From positions 1 to 6,859 of the forward strand of contig CAMKAA010000047.1 in assembly GCA_946410365.1 (NCBI GenBank): a stretch of DNA of 6,859 nucleotides, given 5' to 3'. The DNA is from an uncultured Lachnospiraceae bacterium (GTDB taxonomy: Bacteria > Bacillota_A > Clostridia > Lachnospirales > Lachnospiraceae). The translations under genes and the position numbers were made by a program. Of the stretch, positions 1 through 5,877 are shown piece after piece. The stretch's first letter is position 1; the number at the start of each line of letters is the position of its first letter. The notes beneath the pieces were generated by a model. That model worked only from the letters and a program-made list of their open reading frames with translations, was not told where the DNA came from and made no database searches.

Positions 1-53
1 GACCACGAGTGCTGCGGCGGTCATCATGATGACGAGGACCACGAGTGCTGCGG
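1..53 (+). repeat. Direct repeat encoding DHECCGGH metal-binding units
   Basis: The 17-base stretch at 1-17 recurs exactly at 37-53, a 36-base (12-residue) period. Each copy encodes DHECCG, followed by GH. A third, degenerate CCG unit follows at about 76-84. The repeat may extend upstream of the window. It is a coding repeat inside the SlyD-like gene and probably arose by tandem duplication of a metal-binding unit. Confidence 0.75.
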
Positions 54-540
54 AGGCCACGGCGAAGGCGGCGGATGCTGCGGCAGACACGCGCAGCAGC
101 TCACACTGGAAGGAAAGAATGCGGGAAAGAGTGTCAGGGTTCATTACAGAGGCACCTTTGATGACGGCACGCAGTTTGACTCTTCCTATGACCGCGGCGA
201 GACTCTGGATTTTGTCTGCGGCACAGGCATGATGATCAGGGGCTTTGACAAAGCGGTGGCGGACATGGAAGTCGGCCAGGCAGTGGATGTGCATCTGATG
301 CCCGAGGAAGCTTACGGTCCCAAGGATCCCGAAGCGATCATTACGATCGAGATCGCGCAGCTTCCCGGCTCCGAGAACCTCAATGTCGGCGAGAGAGTTT
401 ATCTCAGGAATATGATGGGCCAGCCATTCCCTGTGACAGTTACGGCCAAGGATGACACCACGATCACTTTGGACGCCAATCACGAGATGGCGGGCAGGGA
501 ACTGAATTTCCACATCGAACTTATTGAAGTACAGGAATGA
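1..540 (+). CDS. SlyD-like FKBP-type peptidyl-prolyl cis-trans isomerase with N-terminal Cys/His metal-binding stretch (5' partial)
   Basis: The frame is open from base 1 to the TGA at 538-540, giving 179 visible residues; the start lies upstream of the window. Residues 42-106 read as the first FKBP part (VRVHYRG, DGTQFDSS, G-x-GMMIRGFDKAV, PEEAYG). Residues of about 107-155 match the insert-in-flap chaperone domain of SlyD. NHEMAGRELNFHIEL (160-174) is the returning FKBP strand, very like the NHxLAGxxLxF of E. coli SlyD. Such proteins catalyse prolyl isomerisation, act as cytoplasmic folding chaperones and, in SlyD, bind nickel. Residues 1-30 are rich in Cys, His, Asp and Gly, with three CCG units (Cys 4-5, 16-17, 26-27), so metal binding is likely. 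In SlyD this metal-binding tail is C-terminal; here it precedes the FKBP fold. What lies further N-terminal is unseen. The next gene begins about 20 nt downstream without a terminator, so co-transcription is likely. The family call is secure; the metal specificity is inferred. Confidence 0.9.
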   Translation, partial: DHECCGGHHDDEDHECCGGHGEGGGCCGRHAQQLTLEGKNAGKSVRVHYRGTFDDGTQFDSSYDRGETLDFVCGTGMMIRGFDKAVADMEVGQAVDVHLMPEEAYGPKDPEAIITIEIAQLPGSENLNVGERVYLRNMMGQPFPVTVTAKDDTTITLDANHEMAGRELNFHIELIEVQE

Positions 541-560
541 CACACTGAGGTCCGCAGGTG

Positions 561-1553
561 ATGAAGAACATAGTAAAGATCATTGGTTTTGCCGCCGGTG
601 TGATCCTCCTCATCTGGGGACTGTCAGGGATCTTTAACGGCGCAAAATGGGTGGGAAAGGGCTATATAGCGGACCGCGACGCGCGGATCGCCGGGATGGA
701 CGCGGAGGTGCCCGGACAGATCGACGTGCTCAATGTCGGCGACAGTTTGTGCAACGTCGGCATGACGCCCATGGAACTGTACCGGGACTATGGCTATACG
801 GCGTTTAATATGGGGCGTGACCTGCAAAAGCCCATTGAATCACTGTTTTACATCAGGCAGGCCGTGAAAAAGCAGCCAATCAGGGTCATACTCTGGGAAG
901 CGCACAATCTGTTCAAGGACGAGAGCATTTTCTCTTCCGGAAGTATGCTCTTTTCCGAGTATTTCAAGTACAGGTTTCAGTTCATCAAGTACCACTATAT
1001 TTGGAAGAACTGGCTGGAAGGACCCGGGATCCGCAAGTATTTCAAGGGATATCTGGTCAACGAAGAGAGCGTGCCTTATACAGGCGGCCCGCATTACTGG
1101 TATTCGGACAAGGAAATCTATCCGATCCACAATAAGCAGAAGCTTCAGTTTAAACTGGCGCTTGAGTACTGCCGGAAGAATAATATCAAGCTTGTGCTGT
1201 ACAGCGGCGTCTCTGCGAAAAGTTATGACATACGTCTGCACAACGCGATCGTACAGTTCGCGCAGGAGTGCGGCGTGGATTATCTGGACGCCAACTATGA
1301 CGTGGACAAGGTTTATATCGACTGGTCACGGGATACGTTTGACGGCGGAGATCATCTGAACCTGTTTGGATGTCAGAAGATGACGCGCTATTTGGGAAAT
1401 TATCTGGCTGACGAGTGCGGCCTTACTGATCACAGGGGCGATCCGGCTTACAGGAACTGGGACGACCTGCTTCCTGCCTATGAACAGGAACTGAAAGAAA
1501 TGGAAGGGACCAGTTATCCCCGGATCGAAGAGGAAATGAAAAAGAACAAATGA
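561..1553 (+). CDS. Membrane-anchored SGNH/GDSL hydrolase-like protein, tandem copy 1
   Basis: This 330-residue protein has one N-terminal hydrophobic helix (about 4-26) after MKNIVK, so the body is probably outside the membrane. SGNH block I is VLNVGDSL with candidate nucleophile Ser62. FNMG (Gly85) fits block II. LWEAHNL (Asn116) is a plausible block III. DGGDHLN (Asp261/Asp264, His265) supplies the candidate Asp-His pair. The middle carries YRFQFIKYHYIWK and IRKYFKG (157-163), and the C-terminus DHRGD...W...EGTSY (290-319). Both are shared with the next two genes. Relatives of this kind (AlgJ/AlgX/DltD-like) act in O-acylation of cell-surface polymers; that role here is inferred, since no MBOAT partner is visible. 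The ATG at 561 is preferred because all three paralogues align at MKN. An in-frame GTG at 558 is 7 nt from the GAGG at 547-550 and cannot be excluded. The gene follows the SlyD-like gene by 20 nt. Confidence 0.85.
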   Translation: MKNIVKIIGFAAGVILLIWGLSGIFNGAKWVGKGYIADRDARIAGMDAEVPGQIDVLNVGDSLCNVGMTPMELYRDYGYTAFNMGRDLQKPIESLFYIRQAVKKQPIRVILWEAHNLFKDESIFSSGSMLFSEYFKYRFQFIKYHYIWKNWLEGPGIRKYFKGYLVNEESVPYTGGPHYWYSDKEIYPIHNKQKLQFKLALEYCRKNNIKLVLYSGVSAKSYDIRLHNAIVQFAQECGVDYLDANYDVDKVYIDWSRDTFDGGDHLNLFGCQKMTRYLGNYLADECGLTDHRGDPAYRNWDDLLPAYEQELKEMEGTSYPRIEEEMKKNK

Positions 1554-1558
1554 CAGGC

Positions 1559-1586
1559 GGAACCGGCCCCTGAGGGGACCGGTTCC
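1559..1586 (+). other. Intercistronic hairpin between SGNH copies 1 and 2
   Basis: An 8-bp arm GGAACCGG (1559-1566) pairs perfectly with CCGGTTCC (1579-1586). It continues as CCCC/GGGG (1567-1570 with 1574-1577) around one bulged A (1578), with a TGA loop. The total is 12 bp, mostly GC. No T-run follows (next bases GAAGAGAAGG), so this is not a standard intrinsic terminator. It starts 5 nt after the copy-1 stop codon. It could protect the upstream mRNA 3' end, mark a processing site or partially attenuate the downstream genes. The structure is clear from sequence; the role is inferred. Confidence 0.7.
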
Positions 1587-1612
1587 GAAGAGAAGGACGC
1601 AACAGACGATAG

Positions 1613-2659
1613 ATGGAAAATATTAACATGAAGAATTTGCTTAAGATATCGGGCTTCGGGGCGATTCTGATCATCCTGCTCAGTATACTGTCTGTGGTAT
1701 TTGACGGTGGAAACCTGGCTGACAGGGGAAGCGTTATTTATTATGACAGAAGGATTGCCGAGTTATCTAATGAGCAGGAGGGACAGATCGACGTGCTGTT
1801 TCTGGGAGACAGTCTCTGCGGTGTCGGATTCTGCTCACCGACCCTTTATCGGGATTACGGGATCACGTCCTATAATGCCGGCAAGGAAATGCAGAAACCT
1901 GTTGAGACATATTACTGGATCAGGGAAGCGATAAAGAAGCAGCCTGTTAAAGTTGTGATGCTGGAACCCCACGGGCTGCTCAGAGAGCTCGATGGATTGG
2001 ATCCCTGGGGCTATGGGCTTGCAGAGGCGCTCAGATACCGGTTCCCTTTTCTCAGATATCATTCTTTCTGGAAGTTCTGCACTGACGGAAGGAGTATCCG
2101 CAAGTATTTCAAAGGCTTTATAGTGGATGAAACGGTGAATGGATATGACGGGCCGGTCCCGTATTATGATCCCGAAGATCCGGATACTTATCCGATGCCC
2201 TGGGAGAGCGGGTATATGCTGACGAAGATCCAGAAACTGTGTGAGCGAAACGGCATCAAACTGGTGCTTGTAGGCGCTGTGTCGCCTGTGTGTTATAACA
2301 CCCAGGTGAACAGGCGCTTTGAGAAAGAGGCGCAGGAGCGCGGTCTGGAATTTCTGGATCTTAACTGTAAGCTGGACAAAATAGGGATTGACTGGGGAAA
2401 TGATTATTCCGATAAGGGAGATCATGTAAACGAGTACGGAGCCGAAAAGGTCGCAAGGTATCTCGGCGGATATCTTTCTAAAGAGTATGGCCTTGAGGAT
2501 CACAGAGGCGACCCGGGCTACGAATCCTGGGATGATATGCTTGCGAAATACGGGCAGGAAGTTATAGATCTGGAAGGCACGAACTATTTTCACCTTGAAG
2601 ACGAGGCCGGTATTCAGCGGCAGATCAGGGTGCTGACAGAAATGGACAGTAATAAGTAA
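1613..2659 (+). CDS. Membrane-anchored SGNH/GDSL hydrolase-like protein, tandem copy 2 (divergent)
   Basis: This is a 348-residue paralogue of the flanking genes. It has a hydrophobic N-terminal helix (about 12-30), block I VLFLGDSL (Ser67), block II YNAG (Gly90) and the Asp-His motif DKGDHVN (Asp270, His271). It shares YRFPFLRYHSFWK, IRKYFKG (162-168) and the C-terminal DHRGD...W...EGTNY (297-325). It is the most divergent copy. Where copies 1 and 3 have WExHN, this one has LEPHG (118-121), so the putative block III Asn is Gly121. Its membrane-proximal region reads YYDRRIAEL instead of the shared ADRDxRIAG. It may have different specificity, weak activity or a non-catalytic role; this is inference. 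The start is uncertain: ATG 1613 has AAGGA 15 nt upstream, while ATG 1628 (MKNLLKI) aligns exactly with the paralogue starts but has only a weak GGA upstream. Its stop codon overlaps the next start as TAATG. Confidence 0.83.
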   Translation: MENINMKNLLKISGFGAILIILLSILSVVFDGGNLADRGSVIYYDRRIAELSNEQEGQIDVLFLGDSLCGVGFCSPTLYRDYGITSYNAGKEMQKPVETYYWIREAIKKQPVKVVMLEPHGLLRELDGLDPWGYGLAEALRYRFPFLRYHSFWKFCTDGRSIRKYFKGFIVDETVNGYDGPVPYYDPEDPDTYPMPWESGYMLTKIQKLCERNGIKLVLVGAVSPVCYNTQVNRRFEKEAQERGLEFLDLNCKLDKIGIDWGNDYSDKGDHVNEYGAEKVARYLGGYLSKEYGLEDHRGDPGYESWDDMLAKYGQEVIDLEGTNYFHLEDEAGIQRQIRVLTEMDSNK

Positions 2660-3699
2660 TGAAAAACATTTTGAAGATCGCAGGCTTTACAGCGTTGCTA
2701 ATTCTTACGATCGGTCTTCTAGGATTTCCATTCAGAGGCGGATACTGGTACCTTCGGGGATATCTGGCGGACCGCGATTGCAGGATCGCCGGAATTCAGG
2801 AAGAGCCGAAAGGGCAGGTTGACGTTCTCAACGTGGGAGACAGCCTGGCAGATATCGCGATCACGCCGGTGGAAATGTACAGAGACTACGGGATCACCTC
2901 CTATGTGATGGGAAGGGACCTGCAGAAATGTACTGAGACCTACTACGCGATCAAACAGGCCAGACAGCATCAGCCTGTAAAGGTCGTGCTGTGGGAAGTG
3001 CATAATCTGTGCAAGCATCAGGAGGATTTTGAACCTTATATGGTCGGAATCTCGGAATATGCCAAGTACAGGTCCCAGTTCATCAAGTATCATTACGTCT
3101 GGAAAAGATTGATAGAGGGGAAAGGAATCCGCAAGTACTTCAAGGGATACGTCGTAAATGAAAAAGTCACGCCCGACGACAGAGAGATGCCTTACCTGAA
3201 CTACAGCGTGACGGAGGCCTTCGAGATTCCCGAAGACCAGCTGTATGTATTTGACAAGATCTACGATTACTGTCAGAAAGAGGGGATCAAACTGGTCCTT
3301 TACGCTGTACCCTCTCCGCACTGTTACAACATGAAGATGCACAATGGATACGCCAAGCTCGCGCAGGAGTACGGACTGGACTTTCTTGACGGGAACATCG
3401 ACGCGGAGAAGATCGGGATTGACCTCAGGACGGACTATTTTGACGATGACGCAGACCACCTCAACCTCTCCGGAACCAGAAAAATGACCGCTTATCTTGC
3501 CGATTATCTTGTGCGAGAGTGCGATCTGGAAGACCACAGGGGAGATGCAGATTATCAGTCATGGACAGATATACTTGCGGACTATGAACAGGAAGTAAAA
3601 GATATGGAGGGTACCTGCTACCCGGATATCGAGAAAAAGATCGAGGAGCAGAAAAGGCCCGCTGACTACGACAGAAAGAAATACGGGCCTAAGGGATAA
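2659..3699 (+). CDS. Membrane-anchored SGNH/GDSL hydrolase-like protein, tandem copy 3
   Basis: This 346-residue paralogue is closer to copy 1 than to copy 2. It has an N-terminal hydrophobic segment (about 4-24), then RGYLADRDCRIAGI, block I VLNVGDSL (Ser62), block II YVMG (Gly84-85), WEVHNL (Asn116) and DDDADHLN (Asp266, His267; Asp262-264 just before). It also carries KYHYVWK, IRKYFKG (157-163) and DHRGD...W...EGTCY (292-321). A short charged tail (IEEQKRPADYDRKKYG) extends past the other copies. A membrane-anchored, extracytoplasmic SGNH esterase or acyltransferase is the likely fold; the substrate is unknown. Translation starts at the ATG in the TAATG overlap with copy 2. No convincing separate Shine-Dalgarno is seen, which suggests translational coupling. 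The reductase gene follows 27 nt later with its own strong ribosome binding site. Confidence 0.85.
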   Translation: MKNILKIAGFTALLILTIGLLGFPFRGGYWYLRGYLADRDCRIAGIQEEPKGQVDVLNVGDSLADIAITPVEMYRDYGITSYVMGRDLQKCTETYYAIKQARQHQPVKVVLWEVHNLCKHQEDFEPYMVGISEYAKYRSQFIKYHYVWKRLIEGKGIRKYFKGYVVNEKVTPDDREMPYLNYSVTEAFEIPEDQLYVFDKIYDYCQKEGIKLVLYAVPSPHCYNMKMHNGYAKLAQEYGLDFLDGNIDAEKIGIDLRTDYFDDDADHLNLSGTRKMTAYLADYLVRECDLEDHRGDADYQSWTDILADYEQEVKDMEGTCYPDIEKKIEEQKRPADYDRKKYGPKG

Positions 3700-3714
3700 A
3701 AGCACAGACATAGT

Positions 3715-3720
3715 AGGGAG
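3715..3720 (+). promoter_or_regulatory. Ribosome binding site of the aldo/keto reductase
   Basis: AGGGAG lies 6 nt before the ATG at 3727. It fixes that start and shows the gene is translated independently of the SGNH genes, although it probably shares their mRNA. Confidence 0.75.
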
Positions 3721-3726
3721 TGAGCT

Positions 3727-4914
3727 ATGCAATACAGGTGCGATAAACACGGCAACTTGCTGTCAATCCTGGGTTACGGCTGCATGCGTTTTACAAAAAA
3801 GGGAAACAGTATAGACATCGATAAGGCGGAGCAGGAAATCCTGGCCGCTTTCAGGGCCGGCGTAAATTACTACGACACGGCCTATATTTATCCCGGCAGC
3901 GAGGAGGCGCTGGGAGAGATTTTTGAACGGAATCATATAAGGGACAAGATCAACATCGCGACGAAGCTTCCGCAGTACATGATCCGCAGCCGCGAGGGAC
4001 TGGACAAGTACTTCGGGGAGGAGCTGACGCGCCTGAGGACTACATATATTGACTACTATCTGATGCACCATCTGACGGACGTCGCCATGTGGGAGAAACT
4101 CAAGCAGGTAGGGATCCTTTCATGGATCGCTGACAAAAAAGCGAGCGGCGCCATCAGAAATATCGGTTTTTCCTATCACGGCAATACCGAGAATTTTCTG
4201 AAGATTTTGAATGACTACGACTGGGATTTCTGCCAGATCCAGTACAACTATCTCGATGAAGTGGCGCAGGCCGGGGTGAAAGGACTTAGGGCAGCCGCTG
4301 CCAAGGGAATTCCTGTGGTCATCATGGAACCTCTGCGCGGCGGGAAGCTTGTGAACATGCTGCCCGCAGGCGCTATGGAGGCGATGAAGAAGAGCGGCCA
4401 TGACTGGACACCTGCTGAGTGGGGACTTCGCTGGCTCTACAACCAGAAGGAAGTGACCGTGGTACTGTCGGGAATGAATTCACTGGAAATGGTGGAGGAG
4501 AACTGCAGGACAGCGTCGGAGGCAGCTGCCGGGCATTTGACGGAAGCAGACTTTGAGACCCTTGAAGTAGTCAAAAGCTCTATTCGGGAGAAGGAAAAGG
4601 TCGGCTGCACAGGCTGCAGGTACTGCATGCCGTGTCCTAAAGGGGTGGATATTCCCGGTATTTTCCGCTGTTATAACGCGATGTATACAGAAGGGAAGAG
4701 TGCGGGACGGTTTCAGTTTGCCCAGACCGTGAGTCTGTCCAAAGAGCCTCCTTTTGCGACACAGTGTGTGGGCTGCGGTAAATGCGAGCAGCACTGTCCG
4801 CAGGGAATCCCGATCCGGGAGAAACTCAAAGAGGCGGACAGAGAACTTCGCCCGCTGCCATACCGGATCGGCATTGGTCTTGCCAGAAAGATCATGTTCC
4901 GGAAAGTTAAATAA
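3727..4914 (+). CDS. Aldo/keto reductase with C-terminal 2x[4Fe-4S] ferredoxin domain
   Basis: This 395-residue cytoplasmic oxidoreductase has the AKR TIM barrel at about 1-285. LGYGCMRF is the first strand. The tetrad is Asp50, Tyr55, Lys80 and His114, seen in NYYDTAYIYPGSE, IATKLP and YYLMHH. GAIRNIGFSYHG, QIQYNYLDE and GIPVVIMEPLRGG follow family order. The C-terminal domain carries CTGCRYCMPCP (Cys294, 297, 300, 303) and CVGCGKCEQHCP (Cys347, 350, 353, 357), two classical [4Fe-4S] motifs with a conserved Pro after each. This architecture is common in anaerobic Clostridia and archaea ('aldo/keto reductase, 4Fe-4S'). It suggests carbonyl reduction linked to ferredoxin-level electrons or flavin, but the substrate is unknown. 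All catalytic and cluster residues are present, so it should be active. It is the last gene before a long hairpin and probably shares a transcript with the SGNH genes. Confidence 0.93.
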   Translation: MQYRCDKHGNLLSILGYGCMRFTKKGNSIDIDKAEQEILAAFRAGVNYYDTAYIYPGSEEALGEIFERNHIRDKINIATKLPQYMIRSREGLDKYFGEELTRLRTTYIDYYLMHHLTDVAMWEKLKQVGILSWIADKKASGAIRNIGFSYHGNTENFLKILNDYDWDFCQIQYNYLDEVAQAGVKGLRAAAAKGIPVVIMEPLRGGKLVNMLPAGAMEAMKKSGHDWTPAEWGLRWLYNQKEVTVVLSGMNSLEMVEENCRTASEAAAGHLTEADFETLEVVKSSIREKEKVGCTGCRYCMPCPKGVDIPGIFRCYNAMYTEGKSAGRFQFAQTVSLSKEPPFATQCVGCGKCEQHCPQGIPIREKLKEADRELRPLPYRIGIGLARKIMFRKVK

Positions 4915-4927
4915 GTGTCATATAACG

Positions 4928-4990
4928 GCCTCCGGGGCAGGTTATCCACAATTTGTGGATAAACCGCCCCGGAGGCTGTAATTGTTTAGC
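4928..4990 (+). terminator. Long hairpin after the reductase, probable operon terminator, containing inverted DnaA boxes
   Basis: GCCTCCGGGGC (4928-4938) pairs perfectly with GCCCCGGAGGC (4966-4976). The stem continues inside as GG/CC plus the 9-bp arm TTATCCACA (4942-4950) / TGTGGATAA (4954-4962), with single bulged A residues at 4939 and 4963 and an ATT loop. This gives about 22 bp in all. The downstream tract is only moderately T-rich (TGTAATTGTTTA), so termination is likely but not textbook. Position between the operon and a gene with its own promoter supports a terminator. Confidence 0.65.
4942..4962 (+). promoter_or_regulatory. Palindrome of two consensus DnaA boxes
   Basis: TTATCCACA at 4942-4950 is a perfect consensus DnaA box. 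Its exact reverse complement TGTGGATAA lies at 4954-4962 after an ATT spacer. Because the second copy follows automatically from hairpin symmetry, this is one coincidence rather than two. It could be a DnaA titration or regulatory site, or simply the upper arm of the hairpin. No origin features (box cluster, dnaA or dnaN genes) are nearby. Confidence 0.35.
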
Positions 4991-5033
4991 AACTTTTAAG
5001 AAATTATATGTTTCGCGATGAATTATTTTCATT

Positions 5034-5039
5034 TATAAT
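5034..5039 (+). promoter_or_regulatory. Possible -10 element of the PepSY gene
   Basis: A perfect TATAAT sits about 78 nt before the PepSY start in the AT-rich stretch 4981-5070, just after the preceding hairpin. The hexamer 17 nt upstream (TTTCGC) is a poor -35, so the assignment is tentative. The rest of the gap (4991-5104) shows no other convincing site except a short possible leader ORF at 5061-5120. Confidence 0.35.
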
Positions 5040-5104
5040 TTCGTAGTATAAGAAATAAAAATGCAAGAAATCATTATGATTCAGGTCGAAACTCCATTCT
5101 TGAA

Positions 5105-5110
5105 AGAGGT
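5105..5110 (+). promoter_or_regulatory. Ribosome binding site of the PepSY gene
   Basis: AGAGGT ends 6 nt before the ATG at 5117 and decides that start. The same ATG is followed by A, so that ATGA also closes a 19-codon upstream reading frame. Confidence 0.7.
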
Positions 5111-5116
5111 AGATCA

Positions 5117-5701
5117 ATGAGACTCAGGAAAAGTGTTACATTTGTTACAACAGCGATGCTGTGTGCATCAATGATCGTCGGTTCCGGAAGCATCGGGGCA
5201 GCGGCGGCGGAGAGTACCACGGCGGATTACGCAGTATCGATTGCCCTTAGTGACGCAGGGCTTTCTGAGGACGAAGTGACCATTGAAGATGTGGAGAAGG
5301 GAACAGAGCAAGGCGCTTCTGTCTATGAGATTGAGTTCTGGACAGACGAAAAGGACTACGAATATGATATTGCGGTCGCCGACGGCGAGATCGTGAAAGT
5401 CAGCTGGGAGTACTTTGAGCCTTACGCAGACGGCAAACAGATCAATCAGGCTCAGGCTAAGAATATAGCGGTCTCTGATGCGGGCGTAAATGAGAAGAAG
5501 ACTACTTTCAGAAAGAACAGGAACGGCACGGAGAAAGGCGTTCCTGTCTACGAGTTCGAGTTTGAGGACGATTCGGCGGAATACAAATATGATATTGCCA
5601 AGCAGGGCGGAGAGATCCTGAGTTACTCCAGGACGATCAAGACACCTGCCTGCACGAGAGCGGCAGCTGAGAAGGCAGCCGGCGCGGAGTCCAAACAGTG
5701 A
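5117..5701 (+). CDS. Secreted protein with two tandem PepSY domains
   Basis: This 194-residue protein has a Sec signal peptide: basic MRLRK, a hydrophobic core to about residue 27, and cleavage probably after the Ala run near residue 31. There is no lipobox (Cys15 is preceded by Leu). Two similar units follow, about 36-94 and 111-170. Each has an A-x-x-IA-x-SDAG helix, then VYEIEF or VYEFEF, then YEYDIA or YKYDIA and GEIV or GEIL, the PepSY pattern. PepSY domains occur as secreted or periplasmic modules, often proposed to restrain peptidases or sense the envelope; the role here is unknown. The short tail contains one Cys (179) and an Ala/Glu-rich end. The gene has its own ribosome binding site and a strong terminator directly after, so it is probably monocistronic. 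The S41-like lipoprotein downstream is a possible but unproven functional partner. Confidence 0.87.
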   Translation: MRLRKSVTFVTTAMLCASMIVGSGSIGAAAAESTTADYAVSIALSDAGLSEDEVTIEDVEKGTEQGASVYEIEFWTDEKDYEYDIAVADGEIVKVSWEYFEPYADGKQINQAQAKNIAVSDAGVNEKKTTFRKNRNGTEKGVPVYEFEFEDDSAEYKYDIAKQGGEILSYSRTIKTPACTRAAAEKAAGAESKQ

Positions 5702-5729
5702 CGGATATTAAATAACAGACTATTGCAGA

Positions 5730-5773
5730 CCCCCTCTTTTGCATTTGATATGCGGAAGAGGGGGCGCTTTTTT
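5730..5773 (+). terminator. Rho-independent terminator of the PepSY gene
   Basis: CCCCCTCTT (5730-5738) pairs perfectly with AAGAGGGGG (5756-5764). Two T-G wobble pairs and GCA/TGC extend the stem inward to a 7-nt loop. CGC and six T residues (5768-5773) follow. This is a classic intrinsic terminator 28 nt after the PepSY stop codon. Confidence 0.92.
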
Positions 5774-5816
5774 GGCGGAACGAAGAAGCTGTTTTATCTA
5801 TAAAAATATTCATAAA

Positions 5817-5822
5817 TATTAT
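5817..5822 (+). promoter_or_regulatory. Weak candidate -10 region for the lipoprotein gene
   Basis: The gap 5774-5892 is strongly AT-rich at 5791-5830 and contains TATTAT (5817-5822) with overlapping TATAAA-like strings. No good -35 is seen 16-18 nt upstream. A promoter is expected here because a strong terminator precedes it, but the exact hexamers are uncertain. Confidence 0.25.
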
Positions 5823-5877
5823 AAAATTATCAGTAGAGCAACACATATGAAAACTGCTGAACAGGTATGGGAAAATG

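Noticed and set aside
1..60. CRISPR-like or tandem repeat array
   Set aside because: There are only two exact copies, in frame, encoding a metal-binding unit; no spacer structure exists.
26..232. Short + strand frame over the SlyD-like gene start
   Set aside because: It is out of frame with the clear FKBP coding sequence and has a low-complexity translation from the Cys/His repeat.
558..560. GTG as start of SGNH copy 1
   Set aside because: It is possible by spacing, but alignment of the three paralogues at MKN and the adjacent ATG make 561 the better choice.
1835..2593. Long antisense open frame (252 codons) across SGNH copy 2
   Set aside because: It lies fully opposite a well-supported gene, has no recognisable domain, and its composition is what the reverse strand of the coding sequence gives.
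2719..3537. Long antisense open frame (272 codons) across SGNH copy 3
   Set aside because: It mirrors the paralogue on the + strand, with no ribosome binding site or domain; similar antisense frames occur opposite copies 1 and 2 simply because the copies are homologous.
561..3699. Mobile element carrying the repeated genes
   Set aside because: No transposase, terminal inverted repeats or target-site duplications are seen; the repeats are diverged coding paralogues, best explained by tandem gene duplication.
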